A stretch of DNA of 64,000 bases, taken from positions 838,437 to 902,436 of the forward strand of contig NZ_CP036433.1 of the NCBI RefSeq assembly GCF_007751035.1. Direction: 5' to 3'. Below are positions 55,578 through 64,000 of the stretch, in pieces. Position 1 is the first letter of the stretch. Each line of letters begins with the position of its first letter. The translations under genes and the position numbers were made by a program. The notes under the pieces were generated by a model. The model did not search any database. It saw only the letters and a program-made list of their open reading frames with translations, and was not told where the DNA came from. Origin of the DNA: Lignipirellula cremea (lineage in GTDB: Bacteria > Planctomycetota > Planctomycetia > Pirellulales > Pirellulaceae).

Positions 55578-58046
55578 TTAGCGGGTGCGGAAGGTTTCGC
55601 TTTGCACCAGGGCGACAAGCAGCTCCTGCAGCCGCATGTCGTTAGCAAGGAATTCGGTCGTGAGTTGCTGTACTGCGTCGTTGTCGGATAATTCGAGCGA
55701 GCGGCCTAGTGAGTAAGCCAGCAGTCGTTTGACCACCGCGCGGGCGAACTGTTCGCGACGATTCTGCAGCAGGTATTTTTTCAACTCGGCGACGCCGTTG
55801 ATGTGGCTGCCGTCGGGCAGGACGCTGGCCTGGTCGACGGGGACGTCGGGCGCATCCTCGCGCCACAGGCCTACGGCGCTATAACTTTCCAGCGGGATGC
55901 CCCAGGGGTCGATCCCCTGGTGACAGCTGTTGCATGATTCTTTCTTTCGGTGGATTTCCAGCTGTTTCTTCAGTGTGAGACCGGCGAGGTCCTCGCTGGC
56001 GGGATCCAGTTCCGGCACATCCGGCGGCGGCGGGGCCGGCGGGGAGTCGAGCAGATGGTCGAGAATCCAGACCGCCCGTTTGATCGGATGCGACGATTCT
56101 CCATTGGAGCCGCCCAGCAGGAAACTGCCCTGCGTCAGCAGCCCGCCGCGACGGTCATCGGCCGACAGGGCGACTTTCTCAAAGGCCAGCCCTTTCGGGC
56201 CCGTGACGCCATAGTGCTGCGCCAGCGGATAATTCAGCATGGCGAAGTCGGCGTCGATCAGGTTTTTCGCACTCAGATTCTGCTGCAGGACTGCTTCAAA
56301 AAAGTGCTGCGTTTCGGCCTGCATGAACGGCTTGAGCGCGTCCTTGAACTCCGGGTGGAATTCCGGATTCACGGCTACGCGATCCAGCGCCGACAGATTC
56401 AGCCACTGGCTGGTGAAGTGTTTCGCCAACTGGTTGGCCTGGGGAGCGGCCAGCATCCGCTGGACCTGCCCTTCCAGGACGGCCGGATCGTGCAGCACGC
56501 CCGACTGCGCGACAGCCAGCAAGGCTTCGTCGGGCATGGTGCTCCACAGAAAGTACGACAGCCGCGAGGCCAGTTCATAATCGGTCAGCAACTCCCGCTG
56601 GTCGTCGTCGGTCCGCTGTTCCACCAGGTACAAAAAGTTGGGAGAGATCAGCACGCTGGCCAGCGTCTCCCGCAGCGCTTCCTCGAACGAGGCCATGCGG
56701 GGACGCACCTGGTCGAACAATGTGAGCTGCTGTTCGATCTCCTCCGGCGACACCGGCCGGCGCCAGGCTCGCTCCATGAACGCGGCCACCACCTGGCGGG
56801 CGTAACCCCGGTCGTCGAGATCGTCGGCCCGCGGCGTCAGAATGCGGGTATGGCTGGCGGGCGGCCACTGCGGATCGGCCGGGTACTGGAACTCGGCCGA
56901 CTCCACCGCCAGGCGATAGTTGGCGTTCAGACGGGGGGAGGGGAGCTTCTTCCGTTCCGGCTTGGGGACATTCTTCAAATCGATCTTCGGGGGCTGTTCG
57001 CCAAACGGCTCGGCGTCGGAGCCGTCGGCTTCAAAAAAGTCGATGACGAACACCATCCCCTGGAACGGGGCGTTGCCGAACGGGATCGGCCCGGGCTGCG
57101 GGAAATCTTCGATCCGTCCGCGGAACTCATAGACGGCCGGTTCCTCGCGGGTGGCCGTTACATCGACCTCGCCCACCACGCGACGCGGCAGGTGGATGAT
57201 GCCGGGCTGAAAGCCCAGCGCCACGCGCATGCGCGGGTAGGGATCGCCCTCTTCGCGAATGGCTCCGGCCTTGATCCGCAGGACGAATGCTCCGTGTCGC
57301 GGATACGGATCGACGCCGATGAGATACTCCGGATCGGCGCGTTCCTGTCCCTTGTTGCCGTTGCCGATTTTGCCCGTGTCGGTTTTCTCGATGCGGAATT
57401 GAATCGGCTCGGGCGGAGCACCGGTCACGATCGCTTCCGACAGACCCCGGCGGGCCGCGGCCAGATAGTACTCAATCTGCAGCGGAGAAACTTCCAGCGT
57501 AGAGCCGTTGTTCAAAAAGCCTTCGGTCGAAGGCGGCTCGGGCGGCAGGTCTTTGGCGTAATCCAGGTCCACGCCTAGCAGGTCGCGGAGCGTGTTGTTG
57601 TATTCGTAACGGGTCAGGCGTCGCATCACTACGCGGCCGCCCGTGCTGCGTTTGGCGGCGGCCGCCTGCTGCAGCTCGCCGGTGATCCAGTCCACCAGGA
57701 GCTTTCTCTGGGCGGCGCTGGGCTGCTTCTCTTTGGGCGGGGGCATTTCCCCCAGGTTCAGTCGATCCAGGACATCGGTCCAGCCTTCGGCATCGCCTGC
57801 CTGGAAGTCGACGCCGAGCGTATCCAGGCGAAAATCGGCCGCCTGCTTCTGCTCGCCATGACATTTCAGGCAGTGCTGCTGCAGCACGGGCTTAACCTGC
57901 TGGGAGTAAACTTCGGCCGGAGAAAGTTCCGCGGCGGCGGCCCTCGCACCGAATTGCGGAGCCATCAACAGGGCGGCAAACACCAGCACAGCGGAGCCGA
58001 TGCACGCAGGCTTGGAAGGGCAACAAGGACGAAGTCGCAAGGACAT
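55578..58046 (-). CDS. DUF1592-type cytochrome c protein (DUF1587/1592/1588/1585)
   Basis: 822 residues from ATG 58046, giving a signal peptide ending ARAAAAE; the frame extends to 58130. A haem site CLKCH (59-63) with a later MPPP (axial Met region) forms the planctomycete cytochrome domain. DUF1587 follows (RLTRYEYNNTLRDLLGVDLDYA), then DUF1592 (SRLSYFLWSTMPDEALLA), DUF1588 (RRGGLLTQGSFLLGGSNGE) and the C-terminal DUF1585. It is predicted to be periplasmic, possibly passing electrons to the DUF1552 partner (inference). Confidence 0.95.
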   Translation of the reverse strand: MSLRLRPCCPSKPACIGSAVLVFAALLMAPQFGARAAAAELSPAEVYSQQVKPVLQQHCLKCHGEQKQAADFRLDTLGVDFQAGDAEGWTDVLDRLNLGEMPPPKEKQPSAAQRKLLVDWITGELQQAAAAKRSTGGRVVMRRLTRYEYNNTLRDLLGVDLDYAKDLPPEPPSTEGFLNNGSTLEVSPLQIEYYLAAARRGLSEAIVTGAPPEPIQFRIEKTDTGKIGNGNKGQERADPEYLIGVDPYPRHGAFVLRIKAGAIREEGDPYPRMRVALGFQPGIIHLPRRVVGEVDVTATREEPAVYEFRGRIEDFPQPGPIPFGNAPFQGMVFVIDFFEADGSDAEPFGEQPPKIDLKNVPKPERKKLPSPRLNANYRLAVESAEFQYPADPQWPPASHTRILTPRADDLDDRGYARQVVAAFMERAWRRPVSPEEIEQQLTLFDQVRPRMASFEEALRETLASVLISPNFLYLVEQRTDDDQRELLTDYELASRLSYFLWSTMPDEALLAVAQSGVLHDPAVLEGQVQRMLAAPQANQLAKHFTSQWLNLSALDRVAVNPEFHPEFKDALKPFMQAETQHFFEAVLQQNLSAKNLIDADFAMLNYPLAQHYGVTGPKGLAFEKVALSADDRRGGLLTQGSFLLGGSNGESSHPIKRAVWILDHLLDSPPAPPPPDVPELDPASEDLAGLTLKKQLEIHRKKESCNSCHQGIDPWGIPLESYSAVGLWREDAPDVPVDQASVLPDGSHINGVAELKKYLLQNRREQFARAVVKRLLAYSLGRSLELSDNDAVQQLTTEFLANDMRLQELLVALVQSETFRTR

Positions 58047-58301
58047 GGCGATCCGTTGGTTCAGGCGGGAGCGTGACGCGAAGCAGGCAAAGGTCTCAGC
58101 CTCGCGGAGGGAGGAACGGAACTCGGCCACATTCTAATAAAAAAGCGGTTATATAAACAGCCTTTTTTGCGTGGAAAATGCCCTGGAATCCTCGCGTATA
58201 ATGAGGGCGCCCGCGCACCGGTTATGATCGGTCCCAGGGCCGTCAGGCCGGAAAAATTGCCTGAAACGGATCCGAAACCGAACCCGCACAAGAGACGATC
58301 C

Positions 58302-59483
58302 ATGCACCATCCCCCCATGAAAACGCCGCACCACCGGCAAACTTCCCTGGTTCTGCTCCTGCTGGCGGCGACCGTCGTCCTGGCGGGCGGTTGTTCTGGC
58401 GGCCCCGAAGATCCCGCCGGTACGTCCGCCTCCAAGTCGAATTCTCCGGCAGGCGCCACCAAAGCAGCGCCCGCGAAGCCGGCGGGGCCTCCCGTCCTGA
58501 CAAGCGCTTCAACCGGCATGGAGTTGCTGCTCATTCCGGCCGGCCAGTTCGACATGGGGGCGCCGCCCACGGAAAAGGGTCGCGGACACGATGAAAACCC
58601 CGTGCATCGGGTGGAGATTTCGCGGCCGTTCTATCTGGGCAAATACGAAGTGACGCGGGGCGAGTTCCGTCAGGTGATGGGCCGCGTCCCGCCTGTTTCC
58701 CTGGTTCCCGTCGTCGATCCGGCCCTCACGGGCGAGGCCGCAGAAGCGGCCGCCGTCGCCACGGAGATTACTGCCGCGGCCATCCGACAGACAAATGAAG
58801 CGTTCGCCCCGGAACAGGAGCGGCAGCCTGTCCATCATGTCACCTGGTACGACTGCGTGGAGTTCTGCAATCAACTCAGCGAGAAGGAAGGGCTGCCGCC
58901 TTACTATCAGCTCTCCGACGTGCAGCGCGAAGAAGTCGCCGAGGTGACCAGCGGGACGTATCTGTTTGGCGCCGGTGAAATGGTCGTGAGCGCGCAGGTC
59001 GCCATCCTGGGCGGCGTGGGTTATCGCTTGCCGACCGAGGCCGAATGGGAATACGCGTGCCGCGCGAGAACCAAAACGCCGTTTCACTTCGGCCGTGTGG
59101 CTCTGGGCGGCGAGGCGAATTTCGACGCCCGGGAGCCGTACCCGACCACCAGTCATGTCAACGCCAAAAAGCCCGGCGAAAGCCTGGGACGCCCGGCCCC
59201 GGTCGGCAGCTATCCGCCCAACGGTTTTGGCCTGCACGATATGCACGGCAACGTGTCCGAGTGGTGCAATGACCTGTACGACGCCGACTACTACCAGCGT
59301 TCGCCGGCGCGGAACCCGATGGGCGCGCAGACAACCGCGGAACCAAGTCATCCGCTGCGCGGCGGGGCCTGGATCTGGTGGCCCGAGTTCTGCCGCTCGG
59401 CGGCCCGCGGCTCGTCGTTGCCAGGCAACCGCCAGAACAACTTCGCCGGATTCCGCGTCGCCCGCAGCCTGGCGAAACCGTGA
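58302..59483 (+). CDS. Formylglycine-generating-enzyme-like (SUMF1) lipoprotein
   Basis: 393 residues from ATG 58302 with lipobox LAGGC (Cys31). The FGE/SUMF1 fold starts at about 68 (TGMELLLIPAGQFDMG), continues with GYRLPTEAEWEYACRA and FGLHDMHGNVSEWCNDLYD, and ends with FAGFRVARS. In true formylglycine-generating enzymes two active-site cysteines lie in the last block. Here only the second is present (PEFCRSAARG), while the first position is WW, so it is probably not a sulfatase maturase. A 45-residue Ala-rich insertion lies at about 140-185. Confidence 0.92.
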   Translation: MHHPPMKTPHHRQTSLVLLLLAATVVLAGGCSGGPEDPAGTSASKSNSPAGATKAAPAKPAGPPVLTSASTGMELLLIPAGQFDMGAPPTEKGRGHDENPVHRVEISRPFYLGKYEVTRGEFRQVMGRVPPVSLVPVVDPALTGEAAEAAAVATEITAAAIRQTNEAFAPEQERQPVHHVTWYDCVEFCNQLSEKEGLPPYYQLSDVQREEVAEVTSGTYLFGAGEMVVSAQVAILGGVGYRLPTEAEWEYACRARTKTPFHFGRVALGGEANFDAREPYPTTSHVNAKKPGESLGRPAPVGSYPPNGFGLHDMHGNVSEWCNDLYDADYYQRSPARNPMGAQTTAEPSHPLRGGAWIWWPEFCRSAARGSSLPGNRQNNFAGFRVARSLAKP

Positions 59484-59531
59484 CCGATGTCGCCGGGTCC
59501 ACCGTCGAGTCGAACAGCGAAGAAGGAGGGA

Positions 59532-59698
59532 TTCACCGCAGAGCTCGCAGAGGAACGCAGAGAAAAGAAGCGAGAGGAAGCGAATCGCTTTGGTTTACAT
59601 CCCGTTTTTTCCCAAACGCCAGGACGTTCCTCGCGGCGTGCGGTGCGTATTTCGGACCTCTTTCTCTCGGTGCTCCCTCGTGATCTCCGTGGTGAGTT
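59532..59698. repeat. Inverted-arm dispersed repeat, about 167 bp
   Basis: The left arm TTCACCGCAGAGCTCGCAGA and right arm TCTCCGTGGTGAG are imperfect inverted repeats, with CGCAGAGAAA and TTTCTCTCGG inside them. This CACCGCAGAG/CCGTGGTGA sequence is like dispersed repeats seen in other planctomycetes and Verrucomicrobia. It lies between convergent genes. Confidence 0.7.
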
Positions 59699-59719
59699 TT
59701 TTCGGGCAGGAGATCACTC

Positions 59720-61222
59720 TCAAGGACGCGCGTCTCTTCCAGAGCGGAACGGCGCCTGGCCTGGAGCCGGTAGTTCCAGGCTGGCGGCGAAGTCGTCTGC
59801 TTCCGCCTGGATCCACAGCTTGCCGCCCAGGACTTCGGCCGTTTCGCGGCACAGGGCCAGTCCGAGTCCGGCGTGCTGGCCGCCGCCGGAACGGGCGGTG
59901 TCGGCCCGCCAGAAGCGATCGCACGCATGTTCCTGCAGGTCGGCAGGTAACCGGGCTGCCGCGTTCTGAACGGTGATTTTCACGCGGCCCTGCTGCTCGC
60001 TGGAGCGGATGACGATCGTGCTATCGGCGTCGGCGTAGCTCACGGCGTTGTCCAGCAGGTTCCGCAGAATCAGCGACAGCAGCGCTGGATCGGACTGCAC
60101 CGTCAGTCCGGCAGGCGTTTGCCAGTCAGGCAGCAGTCCGCGGGCCTCGGCCGCCGGGGCGAGCATCGTCCAGCAGGCGTGCAACAGGTCCGACAGCGGA
60201 ACCGACTCGTGCTGCGGCTGCACCTGTCGGGCGTCGAGACGGGCCAGCACCAGCAGGTTCCCCGTCAGCGATTCGGCCTGCAGGCAGATCGCCAGGCACT
60301 GCTGGAGCGAGCGACGATACTCGCCCGCTTCACGCGGCCGGGTCAAAGCGACTTCCAGGGTCGACCGCAATCCGGCCAGCGGCGTACGCAACTCGTGCGC
60401 TACATTCGCCGAGAACGCCCGCTCCCGTTGGAACGCCGCATGCAGCCGATCAAGCAGGTCGTTCAGCCGATCGACCACGGCCCGTACTTCGTCGGGCGCA
60501 TCGGCCGCATCGACCGGCGTTAGCGCCTGGGGATCGAGCGACTGGATCCGGGCCGAGATTCTTTCCAGCGGACGCAGGCTGGCCCGCACGATGGGAGCCG
60601 CCGCCAGCAGCGAGGCCAGCACGGCCCCGCCAAACACGCCGGCCAGAAGCATGCCGATCCGCCGGAGCGTGTAGTCCAGGCTGACGGTGTCACGGGCCGC
60701 CACCAGCGTGACTTGAACGCGGGAATCGGTGTCGACAGGTGTTGTGTTCCGCGGCGTTGTGTTTCCGGATCTCGACGCGGCCGAACCGCTGAGCGGTTCC
60801 TCCGCTTCATGATGCGGAATAAACTGGAAGCCGACCATTCGACCCGGTAGCGAACCTGGCAGCCGGACCGCGCGAAACTGCGGTTGCGACAGCGTTCCGC
60901 CGAACGACGGCAGGTCGGCGGGCCCCAGGGCGCTGGAGCGCTCCACCTGGCGGCCTTGCGAGTCCCACACGGCGTAATGGATGGGGCGTCCCTGCGGCTG
61001 GAACTTCGACACGCCATGCTCGGCCATTTCGGTCGTCAGCCGTCCGTCCTTCTCTTCGACCAGCGTCGCCAGGGCATGGGCTTCGCTGGCCAGCGTGGCG
61101 TCGAACTCGGCGACCAGTTCGGCCCGGATCAGCAGGTACAGCACCACGCCTGCGGTCACCAGCACCAGGGAGACGCCGGCCGCCAGCCCCACCAGCAAGC
61201 GCATCTGCAGGGACCGCATCAT
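59720..61222 (-). CDS. Sensor histidine kinase (heavy-metal/CusS-like layout), no adjacent regulator
   Basis: 500 residues from ATG 61222, with AAGGGG upstream; the frame is open to 61387. Membrane spans lie at about 8-32 and 189-210, with a periplasmic sensor of about 155 residues between them. A HAMP-like linker follows, then the H-box FSANVAHELRTPLAGL with phospho-acceptor His276, the N-box LILRNLLDNAVSYA and the G-box HAGLGLALC. Such kinases usually follow a response-regulator gene, but none is present in the 880 bp upstream. Confidence 0.94.
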   Translation of the reverse strand: MMRSLQMRLLVGLAAGVSLVLVTAGVVLYLLIRAELVAEFDATLASEAHALATLVEEKDGRLTTEMAEHGVSKFQPQGRPIHYAVWDSQGRQVERSSALGPADLPSFGGTLSQPQFRAVRLPGSLPGRMVGFQFIPHHEAEEPLSGSAASRSGNTTPRNTTPVDTDSRVQVTLVAARDTVSLDYTLRRIGMLLAGVFGGAVLASLLAAAPIVRASLRPLERISARIQSLDPQALTPVDAADAPDEVRAVVDRLNDLLDRLHAAFQRERAFSANVAHELRTPLAGLRSTLEVALTRPREAGEYRRSLQQCLAICLQAESLTGNLLVLARLDARQVQPQHESVPLSDLLHACWTMLAPAAEARGLLPDWQTPAGLTVQSDPALLSLILRNLLDNAVSYADADSTIVIRSSEQQGRVKITVQNAAARLPADLQEHACDRFWRADTARSGGGQHAGLGLALCRETAEVLGGKLWIQAEADDFAASLELPAPGQAPFRSGRDARP

Positions 61223-62101
61223 CGACGGCCCCTTACCTGCGCAGCCAGCAGGACGGACGACGCGAACGATGCGCGGCGTTGGGTCGGGGCGGCATGGGGC
61301 GGCAAGGGAATGAGGAAAAGCCTGGCTGGCACGCGAGGTACGGTTCACAACAGAGAAGAACAGTTCGCCCGGCAGACGTGCGAACACCGGGGAAGAAGCT
61401 CAACCGGTCGCCGTTTATTCTCCTGTGCGGCGCGGGCAGCGACAACCGCAGAACGGACGCACGGCGAGCGATTGGGCTGCAGAAAAATGGAAAAATTTTC
61501 TGGGGGCTTAATGGGGCTGATCCGCCCTTTAGGTGGTGTTTGCTGCTGGCATCGCTTCCAGTCCGTCGCGGCGAGCCGGGAGATTTCCGGTCTGGCGGCG
61601 TTGGGGGCCTGAGGGCGGCCGAGAATCTCGGTTGTCGGTTCAGGCCTCTCTGGTTAAGCTCGCAGCATGATCCTTCCACCGTAATGCGTTGACTTTCAGG
61701 CGGGTCGCGTGCACTCCACGTGTCATGATTCCCCCTTTTAGCTTGCCACTTTTGGCAACCTCTTTCGACGCGGATTCCTTCGCTTCCCTGCTTCCTGCGG
61801 CGACGCCCTGGGCGGACTTGATGTTCTGCTGCGGGCCGATCCCTGGCGCCGGGGGTTTTGCGAAGCAGGAACGCCCCCGTTGCGTTCCGCCAGCCGCCCG
61901 ATGCCGTCTCCACGCCGGCCTGGAAACAGGCAGGCAGCGGAAAGCAGGCGCACGCTGGGAAACCGACAGGCGTTGCAAAGAGCCGTTCGGGAGCATCCCG
62001 GCAGGCAGCATTATCCCAGGCAGAGTGGAAACGTTGCGGCGGCCGATGGCTGCTGGCGTCGAACGTTTTCCTTTTGATGGAATGTCTTTTTCGGAAACAC
62101 C
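61223..62101. other. 879-bp region without a clear gene
   Basis: Between the divergent sensor-kinase and SulP genes. Open frames exist on both strands (for example 61233-61913 minus and 61689-62108 plus), but they lack ribosome-binding sites, family features and normal composition. A small inverted repeat TTGCCActttTGGCAA (61744-61759) is a possible operator. Confidence 0.55.
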
Positions 62102-63895
62102 ATGCTGAACTTCTTTCGACAACACTCGCACACTTATAAAGACGATGTGCTCTCCGGTTTGACGGTGGCCCTGGCCCTGGTGCCGGAGGCGATCGCCTTT
62201 TCCTTTGTGGCCGGAGTCTCGCCCCAGATCGGGCTGTACTCCGCGTTTTTTCTGTGCATGCTGGCGGCCGTGCTGGGCGGCCGGCCCGGGATGATCTCCG
62301 GCGCCACCGGCGCCATGGCGGTGGTGATCATCTCGCTGATGCGGGACCACGGCATCGCTTACCTGTTTCCGACCGTCATCCTGTGCGGCCTGCTGCAGAT
62401 CGCCATTGGACTGGCGCGGCTGGGAAAGCTGATTCGTATTGTGCCGCACCCGGTCATGCTGGGCTTTGTCAACGGGCTGGCGATTGTGATCGGCATGGCG
62501 CAGCTCGACAGTTTCAAAACGCTCTCCCCCTCAGGCAGCCTGGAGTTTCTCACCGGCGGTCCCCTGCTGCTGATGCTGGCCCTGGCGGGCCTTACGATGG
62601 CGATTATCTGGCTATTGCCGAGGTTGACCCGGGCGGTGCCGGCTTCGCTGGTCGCGATCCTGACGGTGACCTTCCTGGCCGTGGGAATCAACTACTGGGC
62701 TGCTTCGGGTGAGAAAGAGGGCGAGAAGGGGAATATGATCGCCACCGTCGGCGACATGCTGCGAGCCAATTCCGTGGCCGCCGCCCTGGGACATAACTCC
62801 CACGCGTCGGCGCCCGAGGGAGCGATCGACGTCCAACCGGCCGGCCTGCACGCCGCCACGATGGCCGAAACGGACGCCGTCGAACAGGCGGATGCCGCCA
62901 AAGCCGTCATCGCCAAAGCGAACCAGCCGGATGCGGCCGAGATTGAAGCCGCGGTCGCCGCCGCTTCTTCGACCGGAATGAGCAGTTCGTTGCCGATGCC
63001 GTACTTCCTGCAGTACGCCCTGGTCCCGTTCACGCTGGAAACGCTATGGATCATTTTCCCTTACGCCGTGATGTTGTGCGGCGTGGGGCTGATTGAGTCG
63101 CTGATGACGATGACCCTGATCGATGAAATCACCTCCACCCGCGGCCAGGGCAATCGCGAATGCATCGGCCAGGGAGCGGCGAACATCGTTTGTGGATTCT
63201 TCGGCGGCATGGGCGGTTGTGCGATGATCGGCCAGTCGCTGATTAACGTCAACTCGGGCGGCCGCGGTCGCTTGTCGGGCATTGCGGCGGCCGTGTTCCT
63301 GTTGCTGTTCATCCTGTTCCTGGGACCGCTGATCGAACAGATTTCCATGGCGGCCCTGGTCGGCCTGATGTTTATCGTAGTGATCGGAACCTTTGAATGG
63401 GCGTCGCTCAAAATGTTTGAAAGGATGCCCCGCGGCGATGTGCTGGTGATGGTGCTGGTGACCGGCTACACCGTGGTGATGCACAACCTGGCGATGGCCG
63501 TGATCCTGGGCGTGGTGGCTTCCGCGCTGATGTTCGCCTGGCAGCACTCGACCCATATTTTCGCCGACGTCAAGCTGAATGAGTTCGGCAGCAAAATCTA
63601 TCAGCTGCATGGGCCGTTGTTCTTCGCCTCGGTCTCGCACTTTAAAGACCTGTTTGATGTGGCGAACGACCCTGAGGATGTGGTGATCGACTTCTACTAC
63701 ACGCGGGTGTACGACCAGTCGGGACTGGAAGCGATCAACACGCTGGCCGAGAAATACCTGGCGGTCGGCAAACGCTTGCACCTGACGCACCTTAGCCCCG
63801 AGTGCCGCGACCTGCTCGACCGGGCCGGCGATCTGGTCGAGATCAACGTTTCCGAAGACCCCCAGTACCATGTCGCCACCGATCGGCTGGGCTAA
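62102..63895 (+). CDS. SulP-family anion transporter with STAS domain and long internal insertion
   Basis: 597 residues, GGAAACACC before the ATG. The membrane core is typical: [21 protein letters not shown] at TM1, then [25 protein letters not shown] and [22 protein letters not shown]-terminal STAS domain follows (about 495-590; [20 protein letters not shown]). Between two membrane helices, residues of about 221-296 form an Ala-rich hydrophilic insertion ([19 protein letters not shown]) where relatives have a short loop. Likely substrates: sulfate, bicarbonate or another inorganic anion. Confidence 0.95.
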   Translation: MLNFFRQHSHTYKDDVLSGLTVALALVPEAIAFSFVAGVSPQIGLYSAFFLCMLAAVLGGRPGMISGATGAMAVVIISLMRDHGIAYLFPTVILCGLLQIAIGLARLGKLIRIVPHPVMLGFVNGLAIVIGMAQLDSFKTLSPSGSLEFLTGGPLLLMLALAGLTMAIIWLLPRLTRAVPASLVAILTVTFLAVGINYWAASGEKEGEKGNMIATVGDMLRANSVAAALGHNSHASAPEGAIDVQPAGLHAATMAETDAVEQADAAKAVIAKANQPDAAEIEAAVAAASSTGMSSSLPMPYFLQYALVPFTLETLWIIFPYAVMLCGVGLIESLMTMTLIDEITSTRGQGNRECIGQGAANIVCGFFGGMGGCAMIGQSLINVNSGGRGRLSGIAAAVFLLLFILFLGPLIEQISMAALVGLMFIVVIGTFEWASLKMFERMPRGDVLVMVLVTGYTVVMHNLAMAVILGVVASALMFAWQHSTHIFADVKLNEFGSKIYQLHGPLFFASVSHFKDLFDVANDPEDVVIDFYYTRVYDQSGLEAINTLAEKYLAVGKRLHLTHLSPECRDLLDRAGDLVEINVSEDPQYHVATDRLG

Positions 63896-63960
63896 CAGGC
63901 TGGGGACCGCGAAGAGAATATCTGCCGGATTTGGGATCGTCGTTTTGACAGCCGGAAGAC

Positions 63961-64000
63961 GCAGAAAGTACGCGCCCTTTCACAGAGTGAAAGGCGACTG
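63961..64000 (-). repeat. Double-hairpin repeat, copy 3, cut by the window edge
   Basis: On the minus strand CAGTCGCCTTTCACTC... matches 6273-6308 of copy 1 in 32 of the first 36 bases and keeps a perfect CTTTCAC-tct-GTGAAAG hairpin; the second hairpin is lost. It lies 65 bp after the SulP stop. Upstream, GATCGTCGTTTT (63936-63947) recalls the other end of the element but in the opposite order. Confidence 0.75.

Noticed and set aside
53809-57578. Long plus-strand frames of 590 and 542 codons
   Set aside because: Antisense to the DUF1552 and DUF1592 genes, which have clear domains and haem sites.
61233-61913. Response-regulator gene upstream of the sensor kinase
   Set aside because: The minus-strand frame has no receiver or DNA-binding motifs; it is Arg/Pro/Ser-rich noise.

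Overview
The window looks like chromosomal DNA of a planctomycete, most likely of the Pirellula/Blastopirellula/Lignipirellula group. Three things support this: GC-rich coding DNA with strong codon-position bias; the combination of DUF1501, DUF1549/DUF1553, DUF1552 and DUF1592 proteins with CxxCH haem sites, an ECF-like sigma factor beside a FecR-domain protein, TIGR02996 and SHD1 domains, and a sulfatase; and many secreted proteins with Sec, Tat or lipoprotein signals. The assignment rests on recognised families only; no rRNA or tRNA gene was seen.

Layout. 1-6186: a minus-strand, translationally coupled unit (sigma factor, FecR-like membrane protein, cytochrome-type PSD1 protein cut by the window edge), with a DUF1501 protein divergent to it. 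6239-7765: repeats and a complete ISAs1-family insertion with perfect 10-bp target duplications and a frameshifted transposase. 7865-17224: a seven-gene MoxR/VWA (Bat-like) locus in rotated order, interrupted by a 146-bp MITE-like element. 17240-22412: minus-strand operon of a Cys-rich secreted protein, TolC-like lipoprotein, Tat-exported multicopper oxidase, ATP-grasp protein and DinB protein, probably copper handling at least in part. 22446-23313: a small globin gene bracketed by two 51-bp direct repeats. 23440-36741: secreted polysaccharide-type functions (DUF4838, sulfatase, heparinase II/III-like, PL7 alginate lyase-like) mixed with a DUF3050 protein, a PQQ-repeat quinoprotein, a bestrophin and a thioesterase, then about 1 kb without a clear gene. 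36742-41126: trehalohydrolase TreZ, a Cys-rich copper-binding DUF326 protein, a DJ-1/PfpI protein, an alpha/beta hydrolase and a YeaQ-type membrane protein. 41287-54013: a TIGR02996/LRR protein, a CsaA-like tRNA-binding protein, a dynamin-like GTPase, a TrkA-type potassium channel, PyrE, a 1212-codon unknown protein, a Gfo/Idh/MocA oxidoreductase and two lipoproteins. 54172-63895: DUF1552 and DUF1592 proteins, a formylglycine-generating-enzyme-like lipoprotein, an orphan sensor kinase and a SulP transporter with an unusual insertion.

The most unexpected content is the density of short dispersed repeats. I found a 94-bp double-hairpin family sitting 3' of genes (three copies), a 145-146-bp MITE-like family with terminal inverted repeats (two copies), a 51-bp repeat pair around the globin gene, an inverted-arm repeat at 59532-59698, and a palindromic remnant of IS ends right beside the intact IS. 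No CRISPR array, phage or obvious defence system was seen. The Bat-like locus, with its unrecognised 1170-residue membrane-anchored partner, and the 1212-codon unknown protein are the best places to look for new biology.
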